DNA of 64,000 bases from Sva-07 sp963728355 (GTDB taxonomy: Bacteria > Actinomycetota > Acidimicrobiia > Acidimicrobiales > Ilumatobacteraceae): contig CAVSJQ010000022.1 in NCBI GenBank assembly GCA_963728355.1, positions 186,001 through 250,000 on the forward strand, read 5' to 3'. A model generated the notes under the pieces. It was given only the letters and a program-made list of their open reading frames with translations. It was not told the DNA's origin and made no database searches. A program made the position numbers and the translations under genes. Shown here one piece after another: positions 43,052 to 50,310 of this stretch (the first letter of the stretch is position 1; every line of letters starts with the position of its first letter).

Positions 43052-44880
43052 TTGAGTGCCTTCACGATCGCCTCGGCCGACTTGAAGGCGATGGCCACCC
43101 CGGTCAGCGTCGGGTTCGACGTACCGATCGAGACCATCGACCCGCAGCCGACGCTGTACAGGTTGGGGTGCCCGAACACCAGGCCGTCGGTATCGGTCAC
43201 GCCCGTCGTCGGTGATGCGCCCATTCGATGCGTGCCGGCGATGTGACCCGAACCCATGATGGCGTACCAACGACCTTCGTGTTCGACGTAGGTGTAGCCC
43301 GCGGTGTTTGCCTTTTCCTGGCCGGCCCAGTCGGTGCAGTCGATGATGTCGGCGGCGGCGAACACCTGATGGGCGACGTCGACGGCGGCGGCGGCGCCGT
43401 CCATCTCGTACGAGCCGATGTCGTAGTGCAGCACCGGTTGGGGGTTTCCGAACTTGTCGACGTACTCCGGTGAGATCGTCACCGTGTTGCCCGGTGACGG
43501 CAACTGTTCGAGCATGATTCCGAGCTTCACCTGTGTCGTGAGCCGGTCGCCGAGAGCGTCGCGCAACGCCGTGCCATACAGACCTTGCTGGGTGAGTGCG
43601 ACGACGTCGCTCTTCGGTGATCCCGACCATCCCCAGTTGGACACACTCGCACGGAACGCCGAATGCTGGGATCGGAACGCCCCGTCGCGCAGGCTGTCGA
43701 TTCCGGTGGTCGTGTCCGGCCCCCGGAACGGGTAGACGGGCTCTGGCGCCGAACCGGTGATGTAGAGGTACGGGTGGTCCATCAGGTGCTTGCCCATGTT
43801 CGGGTTGCCCGACGCGATGCCCGAGGCGAGCATCAACTTGACGTTCTCGATGGCGTTGCCGGCGAGCACGACGATCGGCGCCGACACCTGCTCGGTGAAG
43901 ATCTTGGGGTCGGGCGCATCGGGGTCGTCGTAACGCTGTACGACCACCCCGGTGATGGCCTGGGTGGCGTCGTCGACGAGCAACTTCGAGGCGATCGACT
44001 TCACCTGCAGGGTGACGTTGGGGAGCGAGATGAGCGAGGCGTACGAGCGCGCGGCGCTGTACTTCGCCTGGACCGGGCACACGGGCATGCAGGCCGAGTT
44101 TCCCTGGCAACGCTGACCGGCGTCACGATCGCCGACCGCGGACGAGGGCGTGTAGCCGCGATCCGGGCGATGGTTGTACGCGGGGTTGGGCTCGGAGTTG
44201 CGGCCCTGGGGGAGCGGGATGCAGCGCGCGATGTACTCGTCGCCGGAGATCGTGACCGGCAGATTCCCGATGGTGTTGGAGAACCACGTGTCCATGTAGC
44301 TCTGCGGCATCCGCTGCATCGGATAGACGTAGCCGGGCCGGAACCACACCCCGTGATAGGCCTGGTCCATGACGTCGGCGGCCACACCGATCTCGAGTTC
44401 GGCGTCCTCGTAGTAGGGCTCGAGGTCGTCGTATCCGATCGGCCAGTCGTCGCCCTGGTCGTAGGTGGTGGCGGTCTTGAAATCGTTCGGCAGCATCCGG
44501 AACGAGCTGCCCTGCCAGTGCAGCGTCGTGCCACCGAGCATTCGCAGGTAGTCACTGCGGAACAGCAGCGGGCCGGCCTCGACGTAGTACCCGGCGGTCT
44601 CCGGCTTGCCGGGAGGGATCCGGTGGGACGGTGGTGGCGGATTCTTCATGTCCATCACGTTGGGCCACGGCGCCACCGGGTTGGCCGGATATCCCGTCGA
44701 GGTGGCCTTGCCCGGCGCTTTGCGGAACGCGTCGACATACGCCTCGTACTTGTCGACGTCGAGCGCATCGCCGATGCCGGCTTCGAGGATCAACACCCGC
44801 CTGCCGGCCGCTGCGACGCGACGGGTGACCGCAGCACCCACGACGCCCCCACCGATGACGATGACGTCGTACTGGCTCAT
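43048..44880 (-). CDS. GMC family FAD-dependent oxidoreductase
   Basis: Protein of 610 aa. The N-terminal FAD site is YDVIVIGGGVVGAAVTRRVA, then LILEAG. The GMC C-terminal part has GSGHIAGTHRMGASP and YSVGCGSMVSIGTSNPTLTG, with the catalytic His and a second His/Asn. In the middle a Cys cluster, CQGNSACMPVCPVQAKYSAA (CX5CX3C), resembles that of gluconate and sorbitol dehydrogenase large subunits. It is ATGA-coupled to the small-subunit gene upstream. It probably oxidises an alcohol or sugar and passes electrons on, not necessarily to O2. No signal peptide is present. Confidence 0.85.
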   Translation of the reverse strand: MSQYDVIVIGGGVVGAAVTRRVAAAGRRVLILEAGIGDALDVDKYEAYVDAFRKAPGKATSTGYPANPVAPWPNVMDMKNPPPPSHRIPPGKPETAGYYVEAGPLLFRSDYLRMLGGTTLHWQGSSFRMLPNDFKTATTYDQGDDWPIGYDDLEPYYEDAELEIGVAADVMDQAYHGVWFRPGYVYPMQRMPQSYMDTWFSNTIGNLPVTISGDEYIARCIPLPQGRNSEPNPAYNHRPDRGYTPSSAVGDRDAGQRCQGNSACMPVCPVQAKYSAARSYASLISLPNVTLQVKSIASKLLVDDATQAITGVVVQRYDDPDAPDPKIFTEQVSAPIVVLAGNAIENVKLMLASGIASGNPNMGKHLMDHPYLYITGSAPEPVYPFRGPDTTTGIDSLRDGAFRSQHSAFRASVSNWGWSGSPKSDVVALTQQGLYGTALRDALGDRLTTQVKLGIMLEQLPSPGNTVTISPEYVDKFGNPQPVLHYDIGSYEMDGAAAAVDVAHQVFAAADIIDCTDWAGQEKANTAGYTYVEHEGRWYAIMGSGHIAGTHRMGASPTTGVTDTDGLVFGHPNLYSVGCGSMVSIGTSNPTLTGVAIAFKSAEAIVKALK

Positions 44881-45425
44881 CGCGTACCACCGGCCGTCGT
44901 GGAGGTGGGTGGATTGACGGGCACCCCGCGGGCGATCGGTGGGAGTTCGCCGTCTCGAACGACGGGAGCGAGGCCCCAGCCGCCGTATCCGGTCGGGCGC
45001 GACCCGGGGGGATGAGCACACGCAACTCTCCAAGCGAGCCCTTCGGCGTACGCGAGCGTCGACGGGATGTGGGTCGTGTCGACCACCGGGCGGGTCGCCC
45101 CAATCGCCGAATACCAGGTGTCGGGAAGCTGCTCCCACGTGCCGATGTACCACAGCAACGTGATGTTCTGCAGCAGTTGCCCGAGCGGATTGTCGGTCGA
45201 GGAGGCGGTGAGCGCTTCCGCGGGCCCGGTCGTGAGTACTGCGTCGAATCGTTGTGCGAACAGCGGCGATTCGGAGGCGATCGCATCCACCAGCTGTTGG
45301 ACGAACGACGAGTAGTCGCCGGCCACTCCGGTGCCTTCGAGCTCGAGGGCACCGAACCCGGTGAGCGCCGCGGACAGCTGGACGAAGGCGTCGTGGAACG
45401 CTGCCTCCGCGGGCGCCGCGGTCAC
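44877..45425 (-). CDS. Sugar-dehydrogenase small-subunit-like protein (FAD-SLDH family)
   Basis: Protein of 182 aa, GTGA-coupled to the gene upstream and ATGA-coupled to the GMC gene. Seen: DAFVQLSAALTGFGALELEG at the start and LAYAEGLAWRVACAHPPGS then TGYGGWGLAP at the end, the pattern of the small subunit of membrane-bound FAD sorbitol/gluconate dehydrogenases (PF12318). In that family the small subunit carries the large subunit out by a Tat signal, but no Tat signal is found here, so the complex is probably cytosolic. Confidence 0.65.
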   Translation of the reverse strand: MTAAPAEAAFHDAFVQLSAALTGFGALELEGTGVAGDYSSFVQQLVDAIASESPLFAQRFDAVLTTGPAEALTASSTDNPLGQLLQNITLLWYIGTWEQLPDTWYSAIGATRPVVDTTHIPSTLAYAEGLAWRVACAHPPGSRPTGYGGWGLAPVVRDGELPPIARGVPVNPPTSTTAGGTR

Positions 45426-46309
45426 GAGATCGGTTCCATCAACTGCGTGTGGGTCGACACTGCAGCGGGCGGCGAGTCGTACTCGCAGATGGCGATCACC
45501 TGCGGGTCGCCGGCGAACATCGTCGTCAACGCCTCCACCACCGGGTTCCCGGGGACCGAGCCGATCGTGACGGTTGCGGTCCCCGACGGGAACGGCGCCG
45601 GCGCCCCGTCGACGACGTTCAGCCAGGTGTCGAACGTCCCGAGGATGTTGCGGGCCGACTGGATCAGGAAGGTGGTGCCATCGGACCCGGCGAGCGTCGC
45701 CCAATCGGGGACCGGTGAGAGTGGCTGCACCGTCGGCGCACCCGGCAGCGAGGGCACGGACAACGTGAACAGCAGGTCCGACTGCGGTGACCAGCACGGA
45801 ATCGTCCACGACGTGATGCCGGGCGAGTTGATTCCGGGCACTTTGTACGTGCCGCCACCGGTGCTCGGGTCCGAGAATGTCGCGGCGTACTTGTTCTCGC
45901 CGTACTTCTCGCCGCCACTGATCGCGTCCTGGCTGTCGCACGGAACGATGACCCGGTAATTGCCGTACAACTTGGCCTGGTCGTCGCCCTGGAAGAACTG
46001 CAGCGTGGTCAATCGATAGATGGCATCCGCCATGCGGGTCGGGTACGCGACGACGTTGATCTCGACTTCGTTGACGATCCCGTCGAAGGACCCCCCGACC
46101 GTGGCGTAACGCTCGAAGTTCAGGTTGACGAGTGACAGCCCGTCGAAGATCGCGGGCTCCAAGCCCTTCGGCAGCAACGTCGCGGCGACCGCAGGTTCGA
46201 CCTGCCAGTAGACGAGCATCGTCTGCAACGACGAGTAGTAGAACGCGCCACGCGGCTCGATCTGAACGGCGCCTCCAGGCATGGATGCGCCGGAACTCGA
46301 ATCGGACAT
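45422..46309 (-). CDS. Acetoacetate decarboxylase-like protein
   Basis: Protein of 295 aa from ATG 46309, preceded by a GGGGGG ribosome site. Seen: LVYWQVEPAVAATLLPKGLE, GLSLVNLNFERYATVGGS, VNEVEINVVAYPTRMADA and KLYGNYRVIVPCD, consistent with the acetoacetate decarboxylase (ADC, PF06314) beta-barrel. The family's catalytic Lys could be the Lys in the DDQAKLYGNY or EKYGENKYAATF segment; I cannot tell. Some ADC-like proteins are cyclases or dehydratases rather than decarboxylases. It is first in the four-gene operon. Confidence 0.65.
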   Translation of the reverse strand: MSDSSSGASMPGGAVQIEPRGAFYYSSLQTMLVYWQVEPAVAATLLPKGLEPAIFDGLSLVNLNFERYATVGGSFDGIVNEVEINVVAYPTRMADAIYRLTTLQFFQGDDQAKLYGNYRVIVPCDSQDAISGGEKYGENKYAATFSDPSTGGGTYKVPGINSPGITSWTIPCWSPQSDLLFTLSVPSLPGAPTVQPLSPVPDWATLAGSDGTTFLIQSARNILGTFDTWLNVVDGAPAPFPSGTATVTIGSVPGNPVVEALTTMFAGDPQVIAICEYDSPPAAVSTHTQLMEPIS

Positions 46310-46346
46310 GGTTCCCCCCTCACGGCCCGCCACCCCTTGGCGTCGC

Positions 46347-46382
46347 CCGGGACAGTGTCCCATCGTTGGGCGCACCGGGACA
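46347..46382. promoter_or_regulatory. Palindromic operator candidate before the ADC-like operon
   Basis: GGGACAGTGTCCC (46349-46361) is a perfect 6+1+6 dyad, and CCGGGACA occurs at 46347 and again at 46375. The spacing suggests a dimeric repressor or activator site about 40-70 nt before ATG 46309. Confidence 0.45.
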
Positions 46383-46439
46383 AACTTCCGTGTCGTGGCC
46401 CGCGTCACAGCCGCAAGCGCCGCTCGGGCGGCGGCCGGA

Positions 46440-47954
46440 TCAACCGAACCGTTGTCTCGAGTGCTCCACGACGGCGGCCGAGACCTCTGCTTCGGAGCGG
46501 CCGTGGTGGTGGATGACGAGCCCCGTCTGTGCGGTGACCGTGTCAGCCATCGCCCGAGTCAGCGGGTGCACCGGGCGCGTGTCCGCGGGCGCGGTGTCAT
46601 CGCCTTGCATGGCCAAGCCGATGAGATCGGTCGGGCAATCGGTACGCGGAGCGTCGAGGGTGAGGACGTGGGCGAGGTCGGGGGCCGCAGCGTCGCGGTC
46701 GGTCAACGGTGCTGTTCCGAACCGCCGGTGCAGGGTGGCCAGCACGGACGTGTGGTCGAACGGAACGTCGCTCGCCGGTCTCGCGACCGTTCCCTCCTCG
46801 ATCAGCGGCGACACGATCACCGCCGGGACCCGGACCCCGAACCGGTCGAACCGGAATCCGTCTTCGCTGGGACCGTCGCTCCTGCTCGGCGGTGTCGCCC
46901 CCGCTGGGGGCGGCACATGGTCGAAGCAGCCACCGTGTTCGTCGTAGGTGATCACGAGCAGCGTCCGCTCCCAGCACGGTGACGTGCGCAACGCGTCGTA
47001 GACCTCGGCGATCAGGCGCTCACCGGGCCGGATGTCCGACGGAGGCTTCTGGTCGTTCTGGCCCGGCGTGTGGAAGTTCGGCTCGAGGAACGTGTAGGTC
47101 GCGAGATCGTCGCGCGCCGCATCGTCGGCGAACTCGGCGATCGACCGGAAGCGGTCGCTGTACACCGAACTCTGGAGGCGGGTCATGACCAGTCGGGTGA
47201 GAGAGAAGGAATGCTCGCTGCCCGATGCCTCGGCGTTGCCGGAATACACCCGCCACGGCACCGCTGAGGGCGCCGCGGCATCGAGCGCTTCGAAGATCGT
47301 CCGTGCGTCGCACGATCCGTCGGGACCGTTGGAGACCCGGCCCTTGGAGGTCGCGGCATGCATGAAGTCACGATTCGGGAACGTCTGACTGGGGACCGAG
47401 GCGTACCATCGGTCGCTGACGGCGAACGCTCGCGCGAGCGTCGACAACACCTGCGTCTGTACCCGCGTGTACGACGTCATGATCTCGCGCGGATCACCGG
47501 GTGCCGCCCCGTACTGATACGTGGCGTAGCGCATCGCTGCCTGGTAGTCGTCGACGAATCCGGCCATCGAAGCTTCCGGCGAGTAGGCCGCGTCGACGCG
47601 GTACCCGCCGAACAATTCGTGCGTGGTGGGGCCGAACCCTTCACCCGGGTCTGGCGTCGGTGAACAGAAGTCCACCTGGGCCTTCGCGGTGTGAGCCCAG
47701 CGCCTGCCGCGGCCGATCTCTCCGTTGCGTCGCACATGGACCCGTTCGATGAACGGGCGCCCGGCGTCGTCGGCATTGTGGAACGGGCACCACATGTCGT
47801 CGGACAGTCCGTCGAACGGCTGGCCCCTCGGAGGCGGCGCATCTTGGTAGAGCCAGCCGAGCAGGTTGTCGAACGAACGGTTCTCCATCATCAGCACGAC
47901 GACGTGATCGATGCGGTCGAGGTTCGAGGCGGCGTAGGTCGGGGTGCCTGGCAT
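46440..47954 (-). CDS. Phospholipase C/phosphoesterase family protein
   Basis: Protein of 504 aa. Seen: DHVVVLMMENRSFDNLLGWL with the first metal Asp and Glu/Asn, SQTFPNRDFMHAATSKGRVS, TYTFLEPNF and TLLVITYDEHGGCFDHVPPP with the second metal cluster (Asp, His, Asp). This is the phosphoesterase family (PF04185) of phospholipase C and acid phosphatase AcpA. Unlike most members, no Tat or Sec signal is seen. It lies 130 nt before the ADC-like gene on the same strand and has its own TAGGTT promoter. Confidence 0.87.
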   Translation of the reverse strand: MPGTPTYAASNLDRIDHVVVLMMENRSFDNLLGWLYQDAPPPRGQPFDGLSDDMWCPFHNADDAGRPFIERVHVRRNGEIGRGRRWAHTAKAQVDFCSPTPDPGEGFGPTTHELFGGYRVDAAYSPEASMAGFVDDYQAAMRYATYQYGAAPGDPREIMTSYTRVQTQVLSTLARAFAVSDRWYASVPSQTFPNRDFMHAATSKGRVSNGPDGSCDARTIFEALDAAAPSAVPWRVYSGNAEASGSEHSFSLTRLVMTRLQSSVYSDRFRSIAEFADDAARDDLATYTFLEPNFHTPGQNDQKPPSDIRPGERLIAEVYDALRTSPCWERTLLVITYDEHGGCFDHVPPPAGATPPSRSDGPSEDGFRFDRFGVRVPAVIVSPLIEEGTVARPASDVPFDHTSVLATLHRRFGTAPLTDRDAAAPDLAHVLTLDAPRTDCPTDLIGLAMQGDDTAPADTRPVHPLTRAMADTVTAQTGLVIHHHGRSEAEVSAAVVEHSRQRFG

Positions 47955-47960
47955 GCTGCG

Positions 47961-47966
47961 AACCTA
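47961..47966 (-). promoter_or_regulatory. Predicted leaderless -10 (TAGGTT) for the phosphoesterase gene
   Basis: TAGGTT on the minus strand, 6 nt, then ATG 47954. Confidence 0.55.
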
Positions 47967-48022
47967 TTCGGTGAGCGATCGGCGCTGCGACGGTCCCTCT
48001 TGCGGCGGTGGCCCGCCCCGAT

Positions 48023-48178
48023 TCACCAGTAGTGGCTGCGTCCACCCACCGAGCGACCCATCGCGCCGAGGATCGCGAGGACGGCGCCGATGACGACGAG
48101 GATCACTCCGATCGTCGTGAGGATCGGCACGCCGATGACGAGACCGAGAACCAGCAGGATGAGGCCCAGAATGATCAC
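48023..48178 (-). CDS. DUF6131-like small membrane protein
   Basis: Protein of 51 aa from GTG 48178: two hydrophobic segments (MIILGLILLVLGLVIGVPIL and IGVILVVIGAVLAILGAM) and a polar tail GRSVGGRSHYW. It fits the small actinobacterial DUF6131 family. A TTG at 48211 with AGGAGGT directly against it is the alternative start (62 aa). Function unknown; such proteins are often stress-linked. Confidence 0.7.
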   Translation of the reverse strand: MIILGLILLVLGLVIGVPILTTIGVILVVIGAVLAILGAMGRSVGGRSHYW

Positions 48179-48326
48179 GGCAGGTTCGTTCCCGTGATGG
48201 TCGTGCGCCAAACCTCCTGGTCACACGAAGCGCGCGACAAGAGCGGTCCACATGGAGAGATCAGGGCACTGCGTGAGCGACGTGCGGACATCACGTGCGG
48301 GACATCACGACCGGGGAGGGGCCGCG

Positions 48327-48824
48327 TCAGCCGATCCGGCACGAGTCGGCCGAGCGGAGCCGAGCCCGTAGCGCCCAGGCGAGCAGCACGATCGAGGCGA
48401 CCGCCAGGAGCGGCTGGATCGGCTCGAACCACTGCCGTGCACCCGTCGTTCCCAACGCAACGATCACCACCTTGTTGCAGACCGGACAGCCGACGGCGAA
48501 GAACGACAGGAGGCCGGCCACGCCGCCGTTGCGGGTCGGCGTGTCGATCTCGTCGATGGTCGCCGGCGTCGAGTCGCGGCGGACGTAGGTGCCGGCGAGC
48601 AGGCCACCGAGCACGGCGGTGACGATCAGGGTCGGGTACGACCACCAGGTGACCGGCACCGGGCGCCCGAACACCGGATTCGGGATCACGTCGGTCGGCA
48701 GGCCGATCAGGAGGGCGATCCCGATCGCCGCTCCAGTGGCGACGATGAACTGTCGCGCGCCCCACCGGCGCAGCGCGTCCAGCGAGGAGGGTGCGGTTCG
48801 CTCGACGACATCCAGTTCCAACAC
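48327..48824 (-). CDS. Membrane protein with CPxCNK motif
   Basis: Protein of 165 aa from GTG 48824, which has TAGGGT 7 nt upstream. About four spans (FIVATGAAIGIALLIGLPTD, TLIVTAVLGGLLAGTYV, LLSFFAVGCPVCNKVVIVAL, LLAVASIVLLAWAL). The third carries FAVGCPVCNK, a CxxC in or at the membrane that could be redox-active or metal-binding. Such proteins sit near thioredoxin or copper genes in other actinobacteria, but none are here. Function unknown. Confidence 0.72.
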   Translation of the reverse strand: MLELDVVERTAPSSLDALRRWGARQFIVATGAAIGIALLIGLPTDVIPNPVFGRPVPVTWWSYPTLIVTAVLGGLLAGTYVRRDSTPATIDEIDTPTRNGGVAGLLSFFAVGCPVCNKVVIVALGTTGARQWFEPIQPLLAVASIVLLAWALRARLRSADSCRIG

Positions 48825-48831
48825 GGCAGAC

Positions 48832-48837
48832 ACCCTA
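48832..48837 (-). promoter_or_regulatory. Predicted leaderless -10 (TAGGGT) for the CPxCNK protein
   Basis: TAGGGT on the minus strand, 7 nt, then GTG 48824; this favours the shorter start over an open frame to 48920. Confidence 0.6.
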
Positions 48838-48949
48838 TGGGGTATCGCTCCCGAAGTGAACCGCCCGTCGCGATCGTGTTCCCGTGGCGCGCCGAGCGTC
48901 GGGACGTTGGTCCCTGGCACCGACCGTGTCGATTCGTCATCGTGACCTC

Positions 48950-49180
48950 ATGCCTGTCGAATGGGGGCCACCAGAGGAGACCGGTCAGCCGAGCACCGAC
49001 CATCCCGTGCCGGACCATCCCGTGCCGGACCATCCCGTGCCGGACCATCCCGTGATGGTCGACGAGTGGGCCGAGGCCGTGATCGACATCACACGCTGGC
49101 AGTCACGGCGCCGGCACCCGAGCAACCAGGAGCCGACGTGGGAGAAGGACGGCGGCTACGAGACCGAATGGGTCATCTGA
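48950..49180 (+). CDS. Small hypothetical protein with PDHPV repeats
   Basis: Protein of 76 aa. After 18 residues a PDHPV unit occurs four times, then an acidic, Trp-rich tail (VDEWAEAVIDITRWQ, EPTWEKDGGYETEWVI). Third-position GC stays high after the repeats, which supports coding. No ribosome site or leaderless box is clear, so the start could instead be the ATG at 49055 just after the repeats. No family recognised. Confidence 0.5.
   Translation: MPVEWGPPEETGQPSTDHPVPDHPVPDHPVPDHPVMVDEWAEAVIDITRWQSRRRHPSNQEPTWEKDGGYETEWVI
48998..49057 (+). repeat. 15-bp tandem repeat, four units
   Basis: Four head-to-tail copies of GACCATCCCGTGCCG starting at 48998, 49013, 49028 and 49043; the last ends GTGATG. 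Units are multiples of three, so copy number can vary without a frameshift. Confidence 0.9.
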
Positions 49181-49209
49181 CGTTCGGCTGACGGGCCACT
49201 GAGGGCCGG

Positions 49210-49881
49210 TCAGGACGTCGGCGTCGATCGTGGCGTCTCCGCGGGTAAGCCGTGGAGGTGCGCGGCGTCGTTGTACCGCCTGAGCTGCCACTCGCCGGAT
49301 GTCGCCGAGGTGAACTCGGTGATCGACGTGTTCAACGTGCGCAGCTCGAACCCGCCGGTCGACGCTGTGCGCAGCAACTGGCGGAACGTCGCATCGACGA
49401 CGCCGCCGTGGCAGGCGATCACGATCGAACGACCGTGGTGCTCCTCGAACAGCCGGCCGAGCGCCGAGCCGACGCGGGAATGGAACGCCGCGATCGTCTC
49501 GCCGCCGGGAAACACGTCCACGTGGGGATCGCTCCAATCCGGCATGCCGAACCGCTCGACGTACCCGTCGAACGTCATCCCGTCGATCTCGGGCCCGGGG
49601 TCGTGCTCGCCGAAGCCGGGTTCGATGGCGAGGTCGGGGTTGCCGAACGCCGGCGCGATCGCCTCAGCGGTCTCGATGGCACGACGGAAGTTGCTGGCGA
49701 TCAGCACGTCGGCCACGAGCTCGCCCGTGGCCTCGAGGCGTTCGCGGAGCCGTTCCGCCTGGCGACGCCCGAGCTCCGACAGTCCGCTGCACGTGCGGTA
49801 CCCGCCGATCACCCGATTGACGGTGACGTTCGACTCGCCGTGGCGGATCAGGACGAGCGTGGTGGGGGAGTGCTCGGTCAT
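49210..49881 (-). CDS. Histidine phosphatase family protein
   Basis: Protein of 223 aa with the RHG motif LVLIRHGESNVTVN near the start, LIASNFRRAIETAEAIA and the second His in IVIACHGGVVDA. This branch (phosphoglycerate mutase-like) dephosphorylates small phosphoesters through a phospho-His. The ATG overlaps the queF stop by 4 nt, so the two are translated together. The substrate is unknown. Confidence 0.88.
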   Translation of the reverse strand: MTEHSPTTLVLIRHGESNVTVNRVIGGYRTCSGLSELGRRQAERLRERLEATGELVADVLIASNFRRAIETAEAIAPAFGNPDLAIEPGFGEHDPGPEIDGMTFDGYVERFGMPDWSDPHVDVFPGGETIAAFHSRVGSALGRLFEEHHGRSIVIACHGGVVDATFRQLLRTASTGGFELRTLNTSITEFTSATSGEWQLRRYNDAAHLHGLPAETPRSTPTS

Positions 49882-50279
49882 GCCCCGCTCCGTTCGGCGG
49901 TCGCCTGGACCTCGATGCCGCCTCGCGGTCGTTGCGTGACCACGACCGTCACGCTGTGGGGCCGGGCAGTCTGCGCGATCTCCCCGGCGATCTCGGCAGC
50001 GAGCGCCTCGACGAAGACCTCGCGGTCGCGAAATCCCCACAGATAGAGCTTCAGGCTCTTGGACTCGACGCACCAGCGGTCGGGTCGGTAGGTGATCTCC
50101 ACCGTCGCCAGGTCGGGCTGGCGGGTCACGGGACACATCGACGTCAACTCGTCGTTGGTCATTCGCACGACCGTCACGTCGGCCGGCGCTGGGAACACCT
50201 CGACGTGGTCGATGGCATGTCGGACCGTGCGGCCGAGCACGGTGAGCTGGCGATCGTCGGGGTTCTCGTCGCTCGGCAT
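49878..50279 (-). CDS. queF: NADPH-dependent 7-cyano-7-deazaguanine reductase (preQ0 reductase)
   Basis: Protein of 133 aa, the short unimodular QueF. The active-site Cys is in LTSMCPVTRQPDLATVEI and the signature is CVESKSLKLYLWGFRDREVF, with a T-fold throughout. It reduces preQ0 to preQ1 for queuosine synthesis. No queC, queD or queE is in the window. The start ATG 50279 has TACCCT 7 nt upstream. A phosphatase gene follows in overlap. Confidence 0.93.
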   Translation of the reverse strand: MPSDENPDDRQLTVLGRTVRHAIDHVEVFPAPADVTVVRMTNDELTSMCPVTRQPDLATVEITYRPDRWCVESKSLKLYLWGFRDREVFVEALAAEIAGEIAQTARPHSVTVVVTQRPRGGIEVQATAERSGA

Positions 50280-50286
50280 CCGGCGC

Positions 50287-50292
50287 AGGGTA
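50287..50292 (-). promoter_or_regulatory. Predicted leaderless -10 (TACCCT) for queF
   Basis: TACCCT on the minus strand, 7 nt, then ATG 50279. With no leader a preQ1 riboswitch is not possible. Confidence 0.55.
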
Positions 50293-50310
50293 CCGGTCTC
50301 CCGGCGCCGC

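Noticed and set aside
48998..49057. Tandem 15-bp repeats as a CRISPR array
   Set aside because: Units are contiguous with no spacers, the unit is too short, and no cas gene is present.
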